Shown here: in pieces, positions 47,542-59,715 of the stretch
Layout: every line of letters begins with the position of its first letter
Numbering within the stretch: the first letter of the stretch is position 1
Assembly: GCA_037833965.1 (NCBI GenBank)
Contig: AP031353.1
Coordinates: 25,856,501 to 25,920,500 of the forward strand
Length of the DNA stretch: 64,000 nt
Source: Marchantia polymorpha subsp. ruderalis
Lineage: Eukaryota; Streptophyta; Marchantiopsida; Marchantiales; Marchantiaceae
Direction of reading: 5' to 3'
Notes under the pieces: model-generated
Told to the model about the DNA's origin: nothing
Databases searched by the model: none
The model's input: the letters and a program-made list of their open reading frames with translations, nothing else
Made by a program: the position numbers and the translations under genes

Positions 47542-49108
47542 TAACTCGCTGGCTCGAAGGCCCTGGCGCCGAAGGCGTAAATCCTGACGCTCTTTCCGCC
47601 GGAGGGCCTTGTCCCGAAGGCCCTTGAGCCGAAGGCGGATCTTCCGCCGGCTCCTTCCCCTTCCTGCGTTGTACCGGGGGTGAGTCCTGCCTATGCGTAG
47701 GCAAACTTTCTCTGCCTATGCGTAGGCACAAATCCACGTCCGCAAGGGGTCGCCTATCCACAAGTAGTCGCCTATGCGTAGGCGGCACACTCATCCGCGC
47801 CGCACATGGTAACTCCTGACCCAAAGGTCGTCTCTCCTCCGCCGAAGGCATAGGGTGGTCTACTGCCCCTTCGGCCGTTCGCGTAGTCCCATCCTTCTCC
47901 AGGGACGGACTTCCCTTCTCTGTGGCGATCGTCGCCGTTTCCGCGCTGCTGGCCGGTAACAAAAGCCTGCGCGCCTTCTGCTTCGGCCGGCTGAAGACCT
48001 CGTGCAGTGGCCGCTTCCGGGTGAGAGCAACTGATTCTTGATGTTGCTCCTTCTCCGGTTCCTCTCTCCATCTTCGCTTCCGCGGTACTCGCGCTGCGGA
48101 TGTGTCTCTCCCCGCGTCCTGTTGAGTCGGTGGAGTGGAAGTCGGCGAATCCTCCGCGTCGGTGTCTACCTCGTTATCCCGCACATACCTCCGGGGATGG
48201 TCGACTGACAATGGCAGAAATCGAGCACGCTCGGCCGCGGTTAAACAATTCATCGCCCGATAAAAATTTATCAAGAAGGGGGAGAGGTGATTGAGAGTTC
48301 CTCCCCGCTCCTCAAACGCATGCTGTCACATCACCATATGCAAGATACGCGATCACTAAACTGGAGCTCCGGCCAATGTGAGCTCTACGAAAGACACCTG
48401 CCACAATGTGATGTACGTAGTGCGGTGCGGCTGCAACAATTGCAGCAACGCCATCGCTACAGTCCTGCGGAAACGATCTTTGTAGTCGCAGGTCATGTAC
48501 CTGTTCTTGGAAGACCTCTCCTGCTTGAACAATTCCACGAAGGAGGCTTCGTCCGTCTTCGTCACCTTCACGCTTTCACTGTCGAACAGGAGGTACCCTT
48601 CATCACCTGCGCACCTCCCCAATGCCTGTCCCCAATCGCGGACAGTCCATCTATCTACGTGCGGACGCAATCCGGGCGTAGGTTGTCGTTCCTCGTCTAG
48701 CCATTCGCGCACCATGTCTGCGCACACGTAATTCCATCTCCACAGCAAGAATTCGAGTTTCCTTGTAATTAGCCGGTCTTCAAAGGCACGCAACCCGTTT
48801 TGCGGAAGCTTGAGTGGCACCATCCGTAGCCTCATCGATTTGGACATTGTGTTCTTGAAATTGGTTTGCGCAACTCTCTCTCTGCTCTGCCCGAGCCTCT
48901 TGCTCGTGATTTTGTTTCCTCTGCAAACTTTAATCTCTCTCAATTCCAAATGTCGCGCACTCAATTCTCTCTCAGCCACCGAGTAACTCTCCGCGCGGTG
49001 ATGTCTAGAACGTCTCTCAGCTAGAAGGTGGACGCGCGTAGCTCGCACCAGAAATTGAAATCGCCAATTCAAGAATGGGGCGTCCTCTGTCCGCTCGCAA
49101 GAGGTCAT
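47542..49108 (-). pseudogene. A4 ORF, N-terminal part
   Basis: Begins MTSCERTEDAPFLNWRF at 49108, with LRMVPLKLPQNGLRAFED, LEFLLWRWNYVCADMVREWL, LGRCAGDEGYLLFD, CDYKDRFRR and LLQPHRTTYITLWQVSF, then the linker up to PSAPGPSSQR at the D border. A few breaks. More diverged from A2 than A1 is. Confidence 0.7.
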
Positions 49109-50374
49109 GGTCGGCTCTCGGTCGTGAAAGTCGAATCACTTGATGGCCTTGCCGGCTCCGCGGTATAATGGCCTTCTCTCTCACGCGCGGCTTCACGCTC
49201 CGCCGACGCCGACTTCACTCACACGCTCGAATTGGTAATTTGAACTCCGCCAGCATACCACGCCGCGGCCATGGTCGCGCAGCGCTGAAGGCGGATTTCT
49301 CGCCGACGCGCTACACTCGTTCGTACTTCAACTTGGCTAGTCCCGCTTCGCCGAAGGCGTTCGTCCGCGCATAGGACAAAAGTCGAACTCCCTTCTGCGT
49401 AGGCGAAATTCCCGGCGGAGTTTCCGCCGGCGTCGAACTTCATCTGCCTGTGCGTAGGCGCTCGCCTATGCGTAGGCAAATTCTGTCCGCACACAGGCCG
49501 TTCGTCCGCGCAAGTCCCTCGCTTCACGCGCAGCGCCGAAGGCGGCTGTGCCGAAGGCGTTGACCGCGGTCAACGCCCTCCGTCCAGTCTGTCCATCTCT
49601 CTCGCCTCTCCGTCGGCGCTCTTGTCTCCTGAACCCGGACCGGCCGAAAGCGCACTCGTCCGTTCCGTCCGTACAGTCCGTACGGTCCGTACGGATTTTA
49701 CTACTCCACTGGGTCCTCACCCAACCGTGATGCGCTGGTGCCGAAGGCGCCGTACAAGTTCCAACCCCGAAGGCGGATTCCTAGGGCCGAAGCCGGACTT
49801 CCCGCCGACGCCGAAGCGCCTATGCGTAGGCGATTTCCGTTCGCCTATGCGTAGGTGCAAGTCCTCCCCGTCTATGCGTAGGCGGCATTCTCGGCGGACT
49901 TTCTGCCGACGTCAAACCCTATTTCGCCTATGCGTAGGCGAACTTCCCTCGCCTATGCGTAGGCGAAGGTCTTTGTATCTTTCGACCGTCACAACTCCTT
50001 GAGTCCTGATCCGTTCCGGGCGTTCTTGGGCTCGTTAGAACCAGCGCGTCAAGCTCTTTCCAACAAAACCCTAACCAAGTCAAGGCGTTTGGGGATTGCT
50101 TAGATTCTAAGGGATTCCTCTAGCGCCGAGGGCGTAGCGCCGAAGGCGGATTATGCGCCTTGCGCCGAAGGGGTACTCCTTCAGAGCCCGTCGTTTAGGG
50201 CGGCGTCTGTCCCAGACGTTGCGCCCAACTCCTGGATTCTACGAGATTCTCCGAGATCATCCAGTTTCACTCTATTTTGATGCACCGATGGCTATTTACA
50301 CTGCTGCCGCGGTACGGTTTTCCAAAAATGTTTTAAATTCCGCAAAAATACCAAAAGTGGGGTACCACAGCTCG

Positions 50375-50510
50375 CAAGCTCGTTCTGCCGGCAAGCAGCG
50401 CGGACACCAGACGAGCCGCGGAGAGAAGAAACTCGCCATCCTCGGGGGAGGATGCGAGTGCACGAGTTAGCGGGAGGACAGCGGACCTCCCTGCACCAAA
50501 GGCACGGACG
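50375..50510 (+). mobile_element. Short piece of C between A4 and A5
   Basis: 136 bp of C linker sequence left between two nested insertions. It begins just after the right GCTCG duplication of A4 and ends at the left CCTTC duplication of A5 (50511-50515). Two independent insertions only about 140 bp apart in the same ORF. Confidence 0.75.
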
Positions 50511-51745
50511 CCTTCTGTGGTACCTCACTTTTGGTATTTTTGAGGAAATTAAAACATTTTTTGAAAACTGTACCGCGGCAGCAGTGTAAATAGCCTTCGG
50601 TGCATCAAAACAGAGTGAATTCGGAAGATCGCAGAGATTCTCGAGGGAACTCGTAGAATCTAGGAGTAGGGTGCAACGTCAGGGACGGACACCACCCTCC
50701 CTGCGAGCTCTGAAGGTATGACCCCTTCGGCGCAAGGCGCAAAATCCGCCTTCGGCGCTAGAGGAATCCTTCAGAATTGGGTCAATCTCCAAACGCCTTG
50801 ACTTGGTTAGGGTCTTGTTGAAAAGAGCTCGACGCGCTGATTCCAACGAGCCCAAGAACGCCACAAACGGATGAGGACTCTGGGAGTTATGAAGGTCGTA
50901 AGATACTCAGCTTTCCGCCTGCGCAAAGGCGAAGAAAGTTTTGTCCTATGCGCGGACGAAAGCAGTTCGCCTACGCGTAGGCGAAATAGGGTTTTGACGT
51001 AGGCGCGAATGTCACCTACGCACAGGCAAGGAAACCTCTGCCTAGGCGGACGAGCGAAGGCCGCCTGTGCACAGGCGCTTCGGCGTTGGCGGGAAATCCG
51101 CCTTCGGCCCTAGAAATGCGCCTTCGGGGGTAGAAATTGTACGGCGCCTTCCGCGCCAGCACAACAGCGCGGACGGGCGAGGAATCGCCAGAGTATTAAA
51201 ATCCGTACAGACCGTACGGACTGTACGGACGGGACGGATGGATGCGCTTTTGGTCGGACGGAGTTGCGGCGGCGAGAGCGCCGACAAAGAGACAAGAAAC
51301 GGACAGTCTGGACGGAGTCTGTTGACCGCGGTCAACGCCTTCCGCGCCAGCGCAGCAGCGCGGACGGAATTCGCCTATGCGCAGGCAAGCGCCTACGCCC
51401 AGGCGGGTGAAATTCCACGCCGGCGGAGATTCCGCCGGGGATTCCGCCTACGCACAGGCGGGAGTTCAACTTTTGTCCGATGCGCGGACGATCGCCTTCG
51501 GCGGAGGGGGAATGGCCGAGGAGCGGTACGAACGAGTGTAGCGCGCAAGGCGAGAAATCCGCCTTCGGCGCTGCACTCCCATGTCCGCGGCGTAGTACGC
51601 TCGCGGAGTTCAAATTTGCCAATTCGAGCGTGTGAGTTAAATCAGCGTCGGCGGAGCGTGAAGCCGCGCGTGAGAGTGGAGACCGTTTTAGCGCAGAGCC
51701 GGCGCGGCCATCAAGTGATTCGACCCTCACGACCAAGAGCCGACC

Positions 51746-52972
51746 ATGACCTTCGACCGGGAGACGGAGGGCGCCCCATTCTTGAATTCGCGATTCCATT
51801 TTCTAGTGCGAGCTGCGCACGTCCATCTGCTAGCTGCTAAGCATTCCAGACATTGCCGCGCAGAGGATTACTTGTTGATTGAGAGAGAATTGAGTGCGCG
51901 CGATTTGGAATTGAGTGAGATTAGAGTTTGCAGAGGGAGCAAGGAGCTCGAGCGGAGCAGAGAGAGAATGAGCGAGCAAGCGAATTCCAAGAACGCAATG
52001 TCGAAGCTGAACCGATTGCGGATGCTGCCACTCCGGCTTCCACAGAACGGGTTGCGCGCCTACGAAGAACGGCTGATTGCAAGAAAGCTCGATTTCTTGC
52101 TGTGGGGATGGAATTACATCTGTGTGGATATGGTGCGCGAGTGGCTGGAGCCACAGCGACCACCTTCGCGCGGATTGCGTCCGCACGTCGATCGGTGGAC
52201 CGTCCAAGATTGGGCGCAGGCATTAGGGAGGTGTGCTGGCATCGAAGGGCACCTTCTCTTTGATAGTGAGAGCGTCAAGGTGTCGAAGCAAGACGAGGCG
52301 CAATTTGTGGAATTGTTCAAGCGGGAGAGGTCTACCAAGAATGGGTACAAGACCCGCGACTACAAAGATCGCTTCCGCCGAACTTTAGCGGCGGCGCTGC
52401 TGCAATTACTGCAGCCACACCGCGCCTGCTACATCACCTTGTGGCAGGTTTCTTTTGTGGAGCTCATCATTGAGGGAGCTCCAATTCACTAGGCGAGCAT
52501 CCTGCACAGAGTGATGCGGCAGCATGCGTTTGAGGAGAAGGGGGGAACTCTCAATCACCTCTCCCCTTTCTTGATCAATTTTTATCGACAGCAAAATTGT
52601 TTGACCGCGGCGGAGCTCGCTCGCTTTCCGCCATTGTCCGTCGACCATCCCGGGAAGTATGTGCGGGATAACGATGTCAACACCGACACAGAGGAGTCAC
52701 CAGCTTCTACCTTACCGAGGCGGAGAGACGAGGGAAGAAACACACCCGCAGCAAGAGTGCCGCGGAAGCGTCGATGGAGAGAGGAGTCTGAGGAGGAGCA
52801 GCATCGAGAACCCACTGCTTCCATTCGACAGCGGCCATTGCACGAAGTGTGCAGCCGGCCGAAGCAAAAGGCGCGCAGGCTTGTGTTACCAGCCAGCAGC
52901 GCGGACACGGCGACGATCGCCACGGAGAAAGGAAGTGCGTCGCCGGAGAGAAACGAGGGAGCGCGGACGTCC
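51746..52972 (+). pseudogene. A5 ORF, N-terminal part up to B2
   Basis: Starts MTFDRETEGAPFLNSRF. It keeps LRMLPLRLPQNGLRAYEE, LDFLLWGWNYICVDMVREWL, LGRCAGIEGHLLFD, RDYKDRFRR, LLQPHRACYITLWQVSF and EEKGGTLNHLSPFLI, then the linker (RPKQKARRLVLPASSAD) to the B2 border. About one break besides the insertion. Confidence 0.72.
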
Positions 52973-55900
52973 TGTAATAACCCACCAAAGGCTAAAACTG
53001 CAGTATGGTGGTAAAAAGATCGAACCCACAGGGACAGAGGCAACACACAGAGTAAAAGTGTCACGTTTTAACAGACTTTTGTAGAGTTTGAATTCTAGGC
53101 GACTGTCACTCCCAGAAATACTGCAGTGCTCGACTCGGAGGCTCGACTCGGAGGAGGATCTCGACTCGGAGGATGCTCGGAGGATGCACGGTACAGCGTG
53201 GTCACTCAACACACACACACACACTCCTGAAACTGGCAAAAAGCACAACTCGGAGGTCGGTCAGGACCTCCGCTTCGGATTTCAGGAGGAAAGTGTCTCA
53301 CAAGTTCACTCAGAGGTTCTGCAGGTAGTGCCTCCCACTCCGGCTTTTACTGCCCTTCCGCCAGGAACTAGCGGGGGTACCCGGACTGGACTTCCCACTT
53401 CGGAACGAAGCCTCTACATACGCCGTGGACGTCACCCTCGACTATCACACCAAACGCAGGGAGTGCAGACCCGACTGAGAACTTACTGAAAACACGATCC
53501 AGTAACACACACACAACCTGAATTACAAACCAAGGTTTACATGAAGTAATAAAACTTCACATTGGCATTAAGGGGAAACTTCCCGTAGGAGTACAATCAG
53601 GATATGTCACTCGAAGGAGTAAGGGGGAACTGTTCAAGTATCTAACTCGCAGCCGGCTCTGAGCATCAGAAATCACCCGCAGGTGCAGATCCGCACTACT
53701 CAAGTCTCTAACCGGGTACTAGCTCTGAACATTCAGCCGAAGGCCTTCAACTACAACATACGGTAACTTCGCTATGCTGCAGCTTCTCTACGTGGTGCCA
53801 GGACCAAAATGCACAAACACGCCAAGAAAGTGAGTTCCTGATCTGCACTTCCGAAACTGGAAGAGTCCCCAGGCAAAACGCCTTGATCTACTTTATACCC
53901 TAAAAAGATCCTAACTAGCACTACGCTATCCTATCTACTATTCGCAGCATCTGCGCGAAACCAAACTACTCTACTGCACTCGGCAGATCCGGTGCTGCGC
54001 CTCCTGCGCGCCGGACTGCTCCGCTTACTGTCTCTACCTTGCCAGTCTTCCGACCGGCTGCGTAACCCCAGGCGTCAGAGCGCTGTGGTGACTTCCGACT
54101 GCAAGTGCGCCATAGTGTCGCGCGCACCCGACAAGAAGGTTTCTAATTTTCTCGCCACTCGCCGCCGACTCCGACTGTCACCCTCCGTCAATGCCGCCGC
54201 CCGAAGCTTGAACTCCCTGAGTGTGATCCTCTCTTGAGCTGCCACCTCCCAATGGGCGTATCCTTTTAGACAACGAGTCACCTGTGTCGCCTACTCTCCT
54301 CGCGCCCTGCAGCTGCTCTCCACCTCTGCCAGCTGCATTTCTGCTTCCGCACGTTGTGCCCTCAAATCCGAGCACTCGGATTGCAAGTTGCGCAACAACT
54401 CCTCATCCTCCTTGCGGGCTCTTTGACTTTCTTCTAAGGCGCGCGTCTGGCGCGTAAGCTCGGCTGCTAGGACTTGGTTCTGTCTCCGCTCCTCCTGCAA
54501 TTCCGACTCGATCTTTGCCCGTATTAGCTCGGCATCCGCCTGACTTTTCGTCGCCGCATCCTCCCTCTGCTGCTGCAAGGCTTGGTATAGCTTCTGTGTG
54601 ACCGCCAGGTGTTGTCGGAGGGCGGTGTTCCTATCCACATATACTCCGCACCTAGAGGCCCACTTTGCCACCTTGCTCCTCGTCCTTCGCCTGATAGTCT
54701 CCACATAAGACTGCGGTTTTAAAGCACTTGCGTATTTGGATGTCTTGCGATCCAGATATCGCAGGAGTGGAACTATCTGTTTGCACAGCACCCCTGTTGG
54801 CGTTTTCTGTACCGAATCCGCTTCCTGTTCTTCCGAGCTCGTCTCATCCTCAGTCTCGAGGATTTCAGTCGCCACCGAATCCCTTGGCGACTCCCTGGAA
54901 CTGTGGCGCGCAGCAGCTTCCGCTGCGACTGCTGCTCCACTGCCTGCTAAAATATCCAGGGCAGTGGGAGATCCCACTGCTTGAGCCCCTGTTCCGGCTC
55001 GATCTTCGATTTCTGAAGGGGTCGACGCCGCAGTGACTCTTGTCACTCTTGCACCGCCCGCTTCTGCTGCCTGTCCTTCCGGCGCAATCTGCGCGGAAGG
55101 TGTCCTCGCTGAAGGTGCGTCCGCCGAAGGCGTCCGCACACTGGTCGTTGGCCCCATCCGTCTCGCAGTCGGCGAATCCGGCCGACTCTCTGTTGTCCGA
55201 CTCGCAGTCGGCCGACCAGCAGTTGTCCGACTGGGAGTCGGATACACCCTGCGCGTCTTGACTCCACTTGGCCTGCTTGCTGGTGGCGTTTTCCCAGAAG
55301 TGCCTTCCGCCGAAGACGACCCTCTGAGGATTGTTGGCTCGTCAGCCAAACTCTCTTCTGCTTCCGGCCTGCTGTCCGGTTCAACGCGCCGTTCAGTTGG
55401 CCTTCCTTCCGCTTGTCGGCCTTCAGTCATCCGACTCGCAGTCGGCCGACTGTCAGTCCGTCCATCTCCTCCCGAAGGCCGTGGTGCCTTCTGTGCAGAG
55501 GTATCTGCCGTCTTCCCTAGAATCTTAGCGATTATCTCCTCCTGTGTGAGATTCCGCCGGGTCGGAGTTCGCCCGGTCTCCTCAGTACCAGTTGGCATTT
55601 TGCGTGCCCTCTGTTTTGGTCGACTGTGAGGCTCGGGGTGGGGCCGACCACGAGTCGGCGCAGCTGGCACTTCCGGCTGCATGTCCTCAGGTCTCTCATC
55701 CCACTTCCGCTTTCGCGGAATGCGCTCACTTCGACGTTCTTCTGCTGCTCTTGCTGGAGCCGGAGCCGGAGGCGTACTGGCAGGTTCCTCGTCCGGATCC
55801 GTGTCTACTTCGGCCTCCCTCGAATATCTACCTGGATAGTTCCGGGTCAGCTGCGGAAACCGTGTAATCAGCATTTGTCAAACATCCCATCGCCCGATAA

Positions 55901-57844
55901 AACACGATCAAGTAAGGCGAGAGATGATTGAGGGTTCCTCCTTTCTCTTCTTGCGCATGTTGGCGCGTCACCTTCCACAGGAGCCGTGCCCAATGCACTG
56001 GAGCTCCTGACAACACTAGCTCCACAAATTCTACCTGCCAACCATGCATGTAAGCGGTCTTGGTCGGCTGCAATATCTGCAGCAATGCAGTCGCGACATT
56101 TCTCCGCAATCGATCTTTGTAATCCCGTGTCCGGAAACCGTTCTTGGGATGCCTGGCAACTTTGAAGAGCTCATTGTAAGAGACTTCTTCCTCCTGGGAC
56201 ACCTTCACGCTATCGGCCTCGAAGAGGAGGTCCCCTTCCTCGCCGGCACACCTGCCCAACACCTGCGCCCAGTTGCAAATGTCCCATCTCTCTGGGTGTG
56301 GGCGGAATCCGCGAGAGGGCTTGTGTCTCTCCTGCAGATACTCGCGCACCATCTCCGGACATGTCCAGTTCCACCCCCATAGGAGAAAATCAAGCTTCAG
56401 CCTCAGCAGCACATCTTGAAATGCGCGTAGACCGATCTGCGGCACCCTGAGTGGAGACACTCGCAGCTGGGGAACCTTCGACATTGCGTTGCCTGCACAC
56501 ACAAACGTTCTCCCTTTCGCTCGTTCTCTCACAATCGCCACTGCGCGTCGGCCGCTCAAGCACTGACTGCTCACTCTCTCTGCGCTCAAGCTCAAGATCG
56601 CTACTCGCAATTCTCTCCAAGGTCTGCCAAGATCCTTGCGCAACTCGTCTCCGCACTCTCTACTCTCACTGCAGGTCGCTCCGCCCTTGCGCGTAATCTT
56701 GGAAACTGGAAATCGCAAAGTCAAGAATGAGAGAATGAGACTGGAGCGCAGTCTTTTCTTCTCCGATTTCAAGAATGTCCAACGTTCTTACTGGTTACAA
56801 CGTACGCAGCCGGCTATACGGCTTAACGGTTCGCCCTTTGCATGCGCGAATTCACGTCTCCGCACTGCGCGCATTCGCATGCGTAAATGTTGAATTCTCC
56901 CGCCGCCGCCACCTTCCGGACTCGAGTCCGCTGCAGGGTATACGTCGGCCCTGTTGTCTTTTCCTAACCCGTCCCTCACCGGAGGCGTGTCGCCGCTGGT
57001 GCGTTCATTATCCGTCGGCGCCTTGCTGGAGGCGCACATCTAGTCGGAGCGAATTACGCCGGCGCGCAGTCGTGCCGCTTATTTTGTCTTTTATGCCTCG
57101 TCCGTTGCTGCCGGCGCATATCCGCCAGCGCAACTCATGCCAGCGCATCCGGCCGTCAGCGCCACGTCGGAGGCGTACATCCGACCGGCGCTTTCCTTCC
57201 ATGAACAGCCGCCAAAGGCGCTTCCGACTCTGAGTTGGTTTCCTCCTATGAGCGCGTGATTCCGCCGAAGGCGCATCGCCGAGGGCGTACGGGAATCCTT
57301 TCCGGCTGTGAACCCTAGCGCGAACGTCGCATGTCCGGCTACGAGTTTTCCGACGCTCATAACTTCTCCGTCCCTAATCCATCTCCGACGCTCTTGGGCT
57401 CGTTAGAACAAGCGTCTCGAGCTCTTTCTAATGCGACTTCAACCAACTGGATCTACCGTGTATCCCGATCGTTATGAAGGTTTTCCCTTTCCGCGCTAGC
57501 GGCGCTTCGCCGAAGGCGCACTCATGGTCGGACGCCTTTAGAGGTCCGGGCCCTTCTCCTGACGTCTTTAGCAAAACCTCCTCCTGAGGTGTCTGCGCCG
57601 GAAGCGTAGCTTCCTTATACGCTGGAGGCGCGTGAGTAGAGACACCTCAGAAAAGGAGCTTTTGCCGAAGGCGCCGAAGACATTGGCGTTGGTACATCCG
57701 ACTACGTGATTCTTTGTGTCCTCGTGACGATCTCATCAATCCACTCTATTTAACGTACCCTTTTCTAACTACAAACACTGCTTCGGTACTAGTTTTCTAA
57801 AATTGTTTAAATTCTGCAAAAAAAACAAAAAGTGTGTTACCACA
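52973..57844 (-). mobile_element. Unit B2, subfamily B, nested in A5 ORF
   Basis: 4872-bp minus-strand unit, nearly identical to B1 along its whole length but with a different target duplication, CGTCC (52968-52972 and 57845-57849), so it is an independent insertion. Its ORF runs from about 56772 to 53930. TATA-like site near 53893. It lies about 100 bp from the homologous place where B1 entered A1, and in the same antisense orientation. Confidence 0.88.
53930..56772 (-). pseudogene. B2 ORF, element protein of subfamily B
   Basis: The open stretch starts upstream at 56772 (MKSEKKRLRSS) and includes the conserved MSKVPQLRVSPLRVPQIGL, LDFLLWGWNWTCPEMVREYL, RDYKDRLRR, EEKGGTLNHLSPYLI, the B-type linker and the coiled-coil half with CLKGYAHWEVAAQERITLRE. 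A few breaks. The first 90 or so residues upstream of MSKV may be non-coding leader, since they resemble nothing in subfamily A beyond a general Arg-rich composition. Confidence 0.7.
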
Positions 57845-57849
57845 CGTCC

Positions 57850-59715
57850 GCAGGAGCGGCGGACCACGCCACACCTCCGACGGACGAGAGGGGGCCTTCG
57901 GGCCAAGGGCATCCGGAGTTACCACGTGCGATGCGGACGAGTGTTCCGCCTGCGCACAGGCGAGCTTCAGCGGAAAGGCGACTCCAAGCGGACGTGGACC
58001 TCCGCCTACGAGTAGGCAGAGAAAGTCCGCCTACGCACAGGCGTTCGCCTGCGCACAGGCCGCCTGCGCACAAGCAGGATTCACCCCCGGTCCAACGTAG
58101 GAAGGGGAAGGAGCCGGCGGAAGATCCGCCTTCGGGTCAAGGGCCTTCGGGACCAGACCTTCCGGCGTACAACGCGCCGCGATTTGCGCCTTCGGCGCCA
58201 GGGCCTTCGGGTCAGCGAGATGTGAGCAGGGAGCGTGCGGAGACCGCCCCTTCGGCGGGTAATCCGCTGGTAGAGGCGCCTTTGGCGGTAGGGCCTTCGG
58301 GGCCAGGGACATCGGGCGAGCGGCCTCCGGCTATGTCGCCTTCGGCGATAGACGCCTTCGGCGCTACGCCTGCGGCGGACAAGGCGCCGGTATGTGCGCC
58401 TACGCACAGGCCAGGCGCAGCCCTCGCGCAGGATCGATCCAGGGAGCAGGACCTAACACTGGAGCGGATTGTCTGTCCGCGGGACGAAATTCGGGTGCGC
58501 GATGCGCAATTACACCCCGCGCAGACACACTCCGCTCGATCGCCTTCGGCGGCGGACGTCGGCGGCGAAGAGGACACAGTCGACGATCGACAGGCGGGCG
58601 ATGGGGATGTAGCACGGCCACATTCACTCACCGCCTTGGACATTTTAGCGGGGAGCAGCGAAGCTGCAAGAGTGCCTTCAGAGGCAGCACCCGTAGACGA
58701 CGTGCAGCCCCACTCGGGTCAGTCGCCAACGCAATCAATGGCGACTGAAATCCTTCCCTCGGATGATGACGACGGAGGCTCCACAGAAGCAATGTCGGGA
58801 TCCGGAGATACCAAGGAGGAGGAGGAGGAAATTGTTGGAGCGCCGGCGGCGGCGCTCTCTGAGCAGGTAATACCTCTGCTGAAGTACTTGGATCGCAAAT
58901 TTGATAAATACGCCATTCCACTCCAGCCGGGATCCTACATCGAATTAGTGCGCAGGCGGACTCGCACTAAAGTCCACACCAGCAAGCTACTAGCTAGGGT
59001 GGACCGAGAGCAGAAGGAATTGAGGGAGAAGCATGCCTGTTTGTGGGGTCAGTACAACCTTGTGCGGAAATCGCACACCCTCGACAAGTTGAAGAAGGAG
59101 AGACTGGAAGAGCTCACCAGGGATGTGGTGAAGACCACGGAAGAATTGATTTCTAAGAAAACTCAAAATCAGATTCTGTCAGAGGAGCTCGTGCGACAGA
59201 CGCAGTTGTTGGCGGAGTGTCAGCTCGCACGACAGGCGGATGAGGATTTAATCCGCAGGCTACAGTCGGAGTGCGGGGAATTGAGAGCGCAGCGTGCGGA
59301 GGCCGAATCGTAGTTGGTGGTAATTGAAGATGATCGCAGGCAAGAGGCAGATCGCACGAAGGAGGAGATGGCGAGGCGTGTCGCCCACTGTCTCAAGGGC
59401 TACGCCCACTGGGAAGTGGCGGCGCAGGAGAAACTCACACTGCGTGAGTTAGAGCTTCGTGCAGCTGGGTTGTTGACAGGTGACAGTAGGAGTCGGCGGA
59501 AGGTGGCGAAGAAGTTAGACTCTTTTCTGTCGAAGGCACGGGATACCATGTCCACCCTCGAGGTGGAGGTGTCCGCGGCGTTGCAGCGTTTGGGACTACG
59601 CAGTCGAGCAGAAGATTGGCAGGGTAGGGAGTTAGTGCGCGGCAGTCCATCGCGCAGGAGGCGAAGCTCAGGTTCTGCGGAGTGTAGTGTAGCGTGGTTC
59701 CGTACCGGCGCATAG
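57850..59715 (+). pseudogene. A5 ORF, C-terminal part after B2
   Basis: Resumes in the linker with palindrome-derived PAHRRASAERR words, then PSAPGPSGQR, the acidic run, YLDRKFDKYAIPLQPGSY, RRRTRTKVHTSKLLARVD, coiled coil, LRAQRAEAES, CLKGYAHWEVAAQEKLTLRE, LGLRSRAEDWQGR and SPSRRRRSSGSAECS. About one break. Confidence 0.72.

Larger units (their letters stand above)
43095..50369 (-). mobile_element. Unit A4, subfamily A, nested in C, split by D
   Basis: Net length about 5.3 kb without D. Target duplication GCTCG (43090-43094 and 50370-50374). Minus-strand order: leader 50369-49110, ORF 49108 down to about 44110, TATA region near 44072, tail to 43095. Palindromes are of the CCTATGCGTAGG type (47692, 47766, 49455, 49818 and others). 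Inserted antisense to C, in the linker region of the C ORF. The ORF has a few breaks plus the D insertion. Confidence 0.86.
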
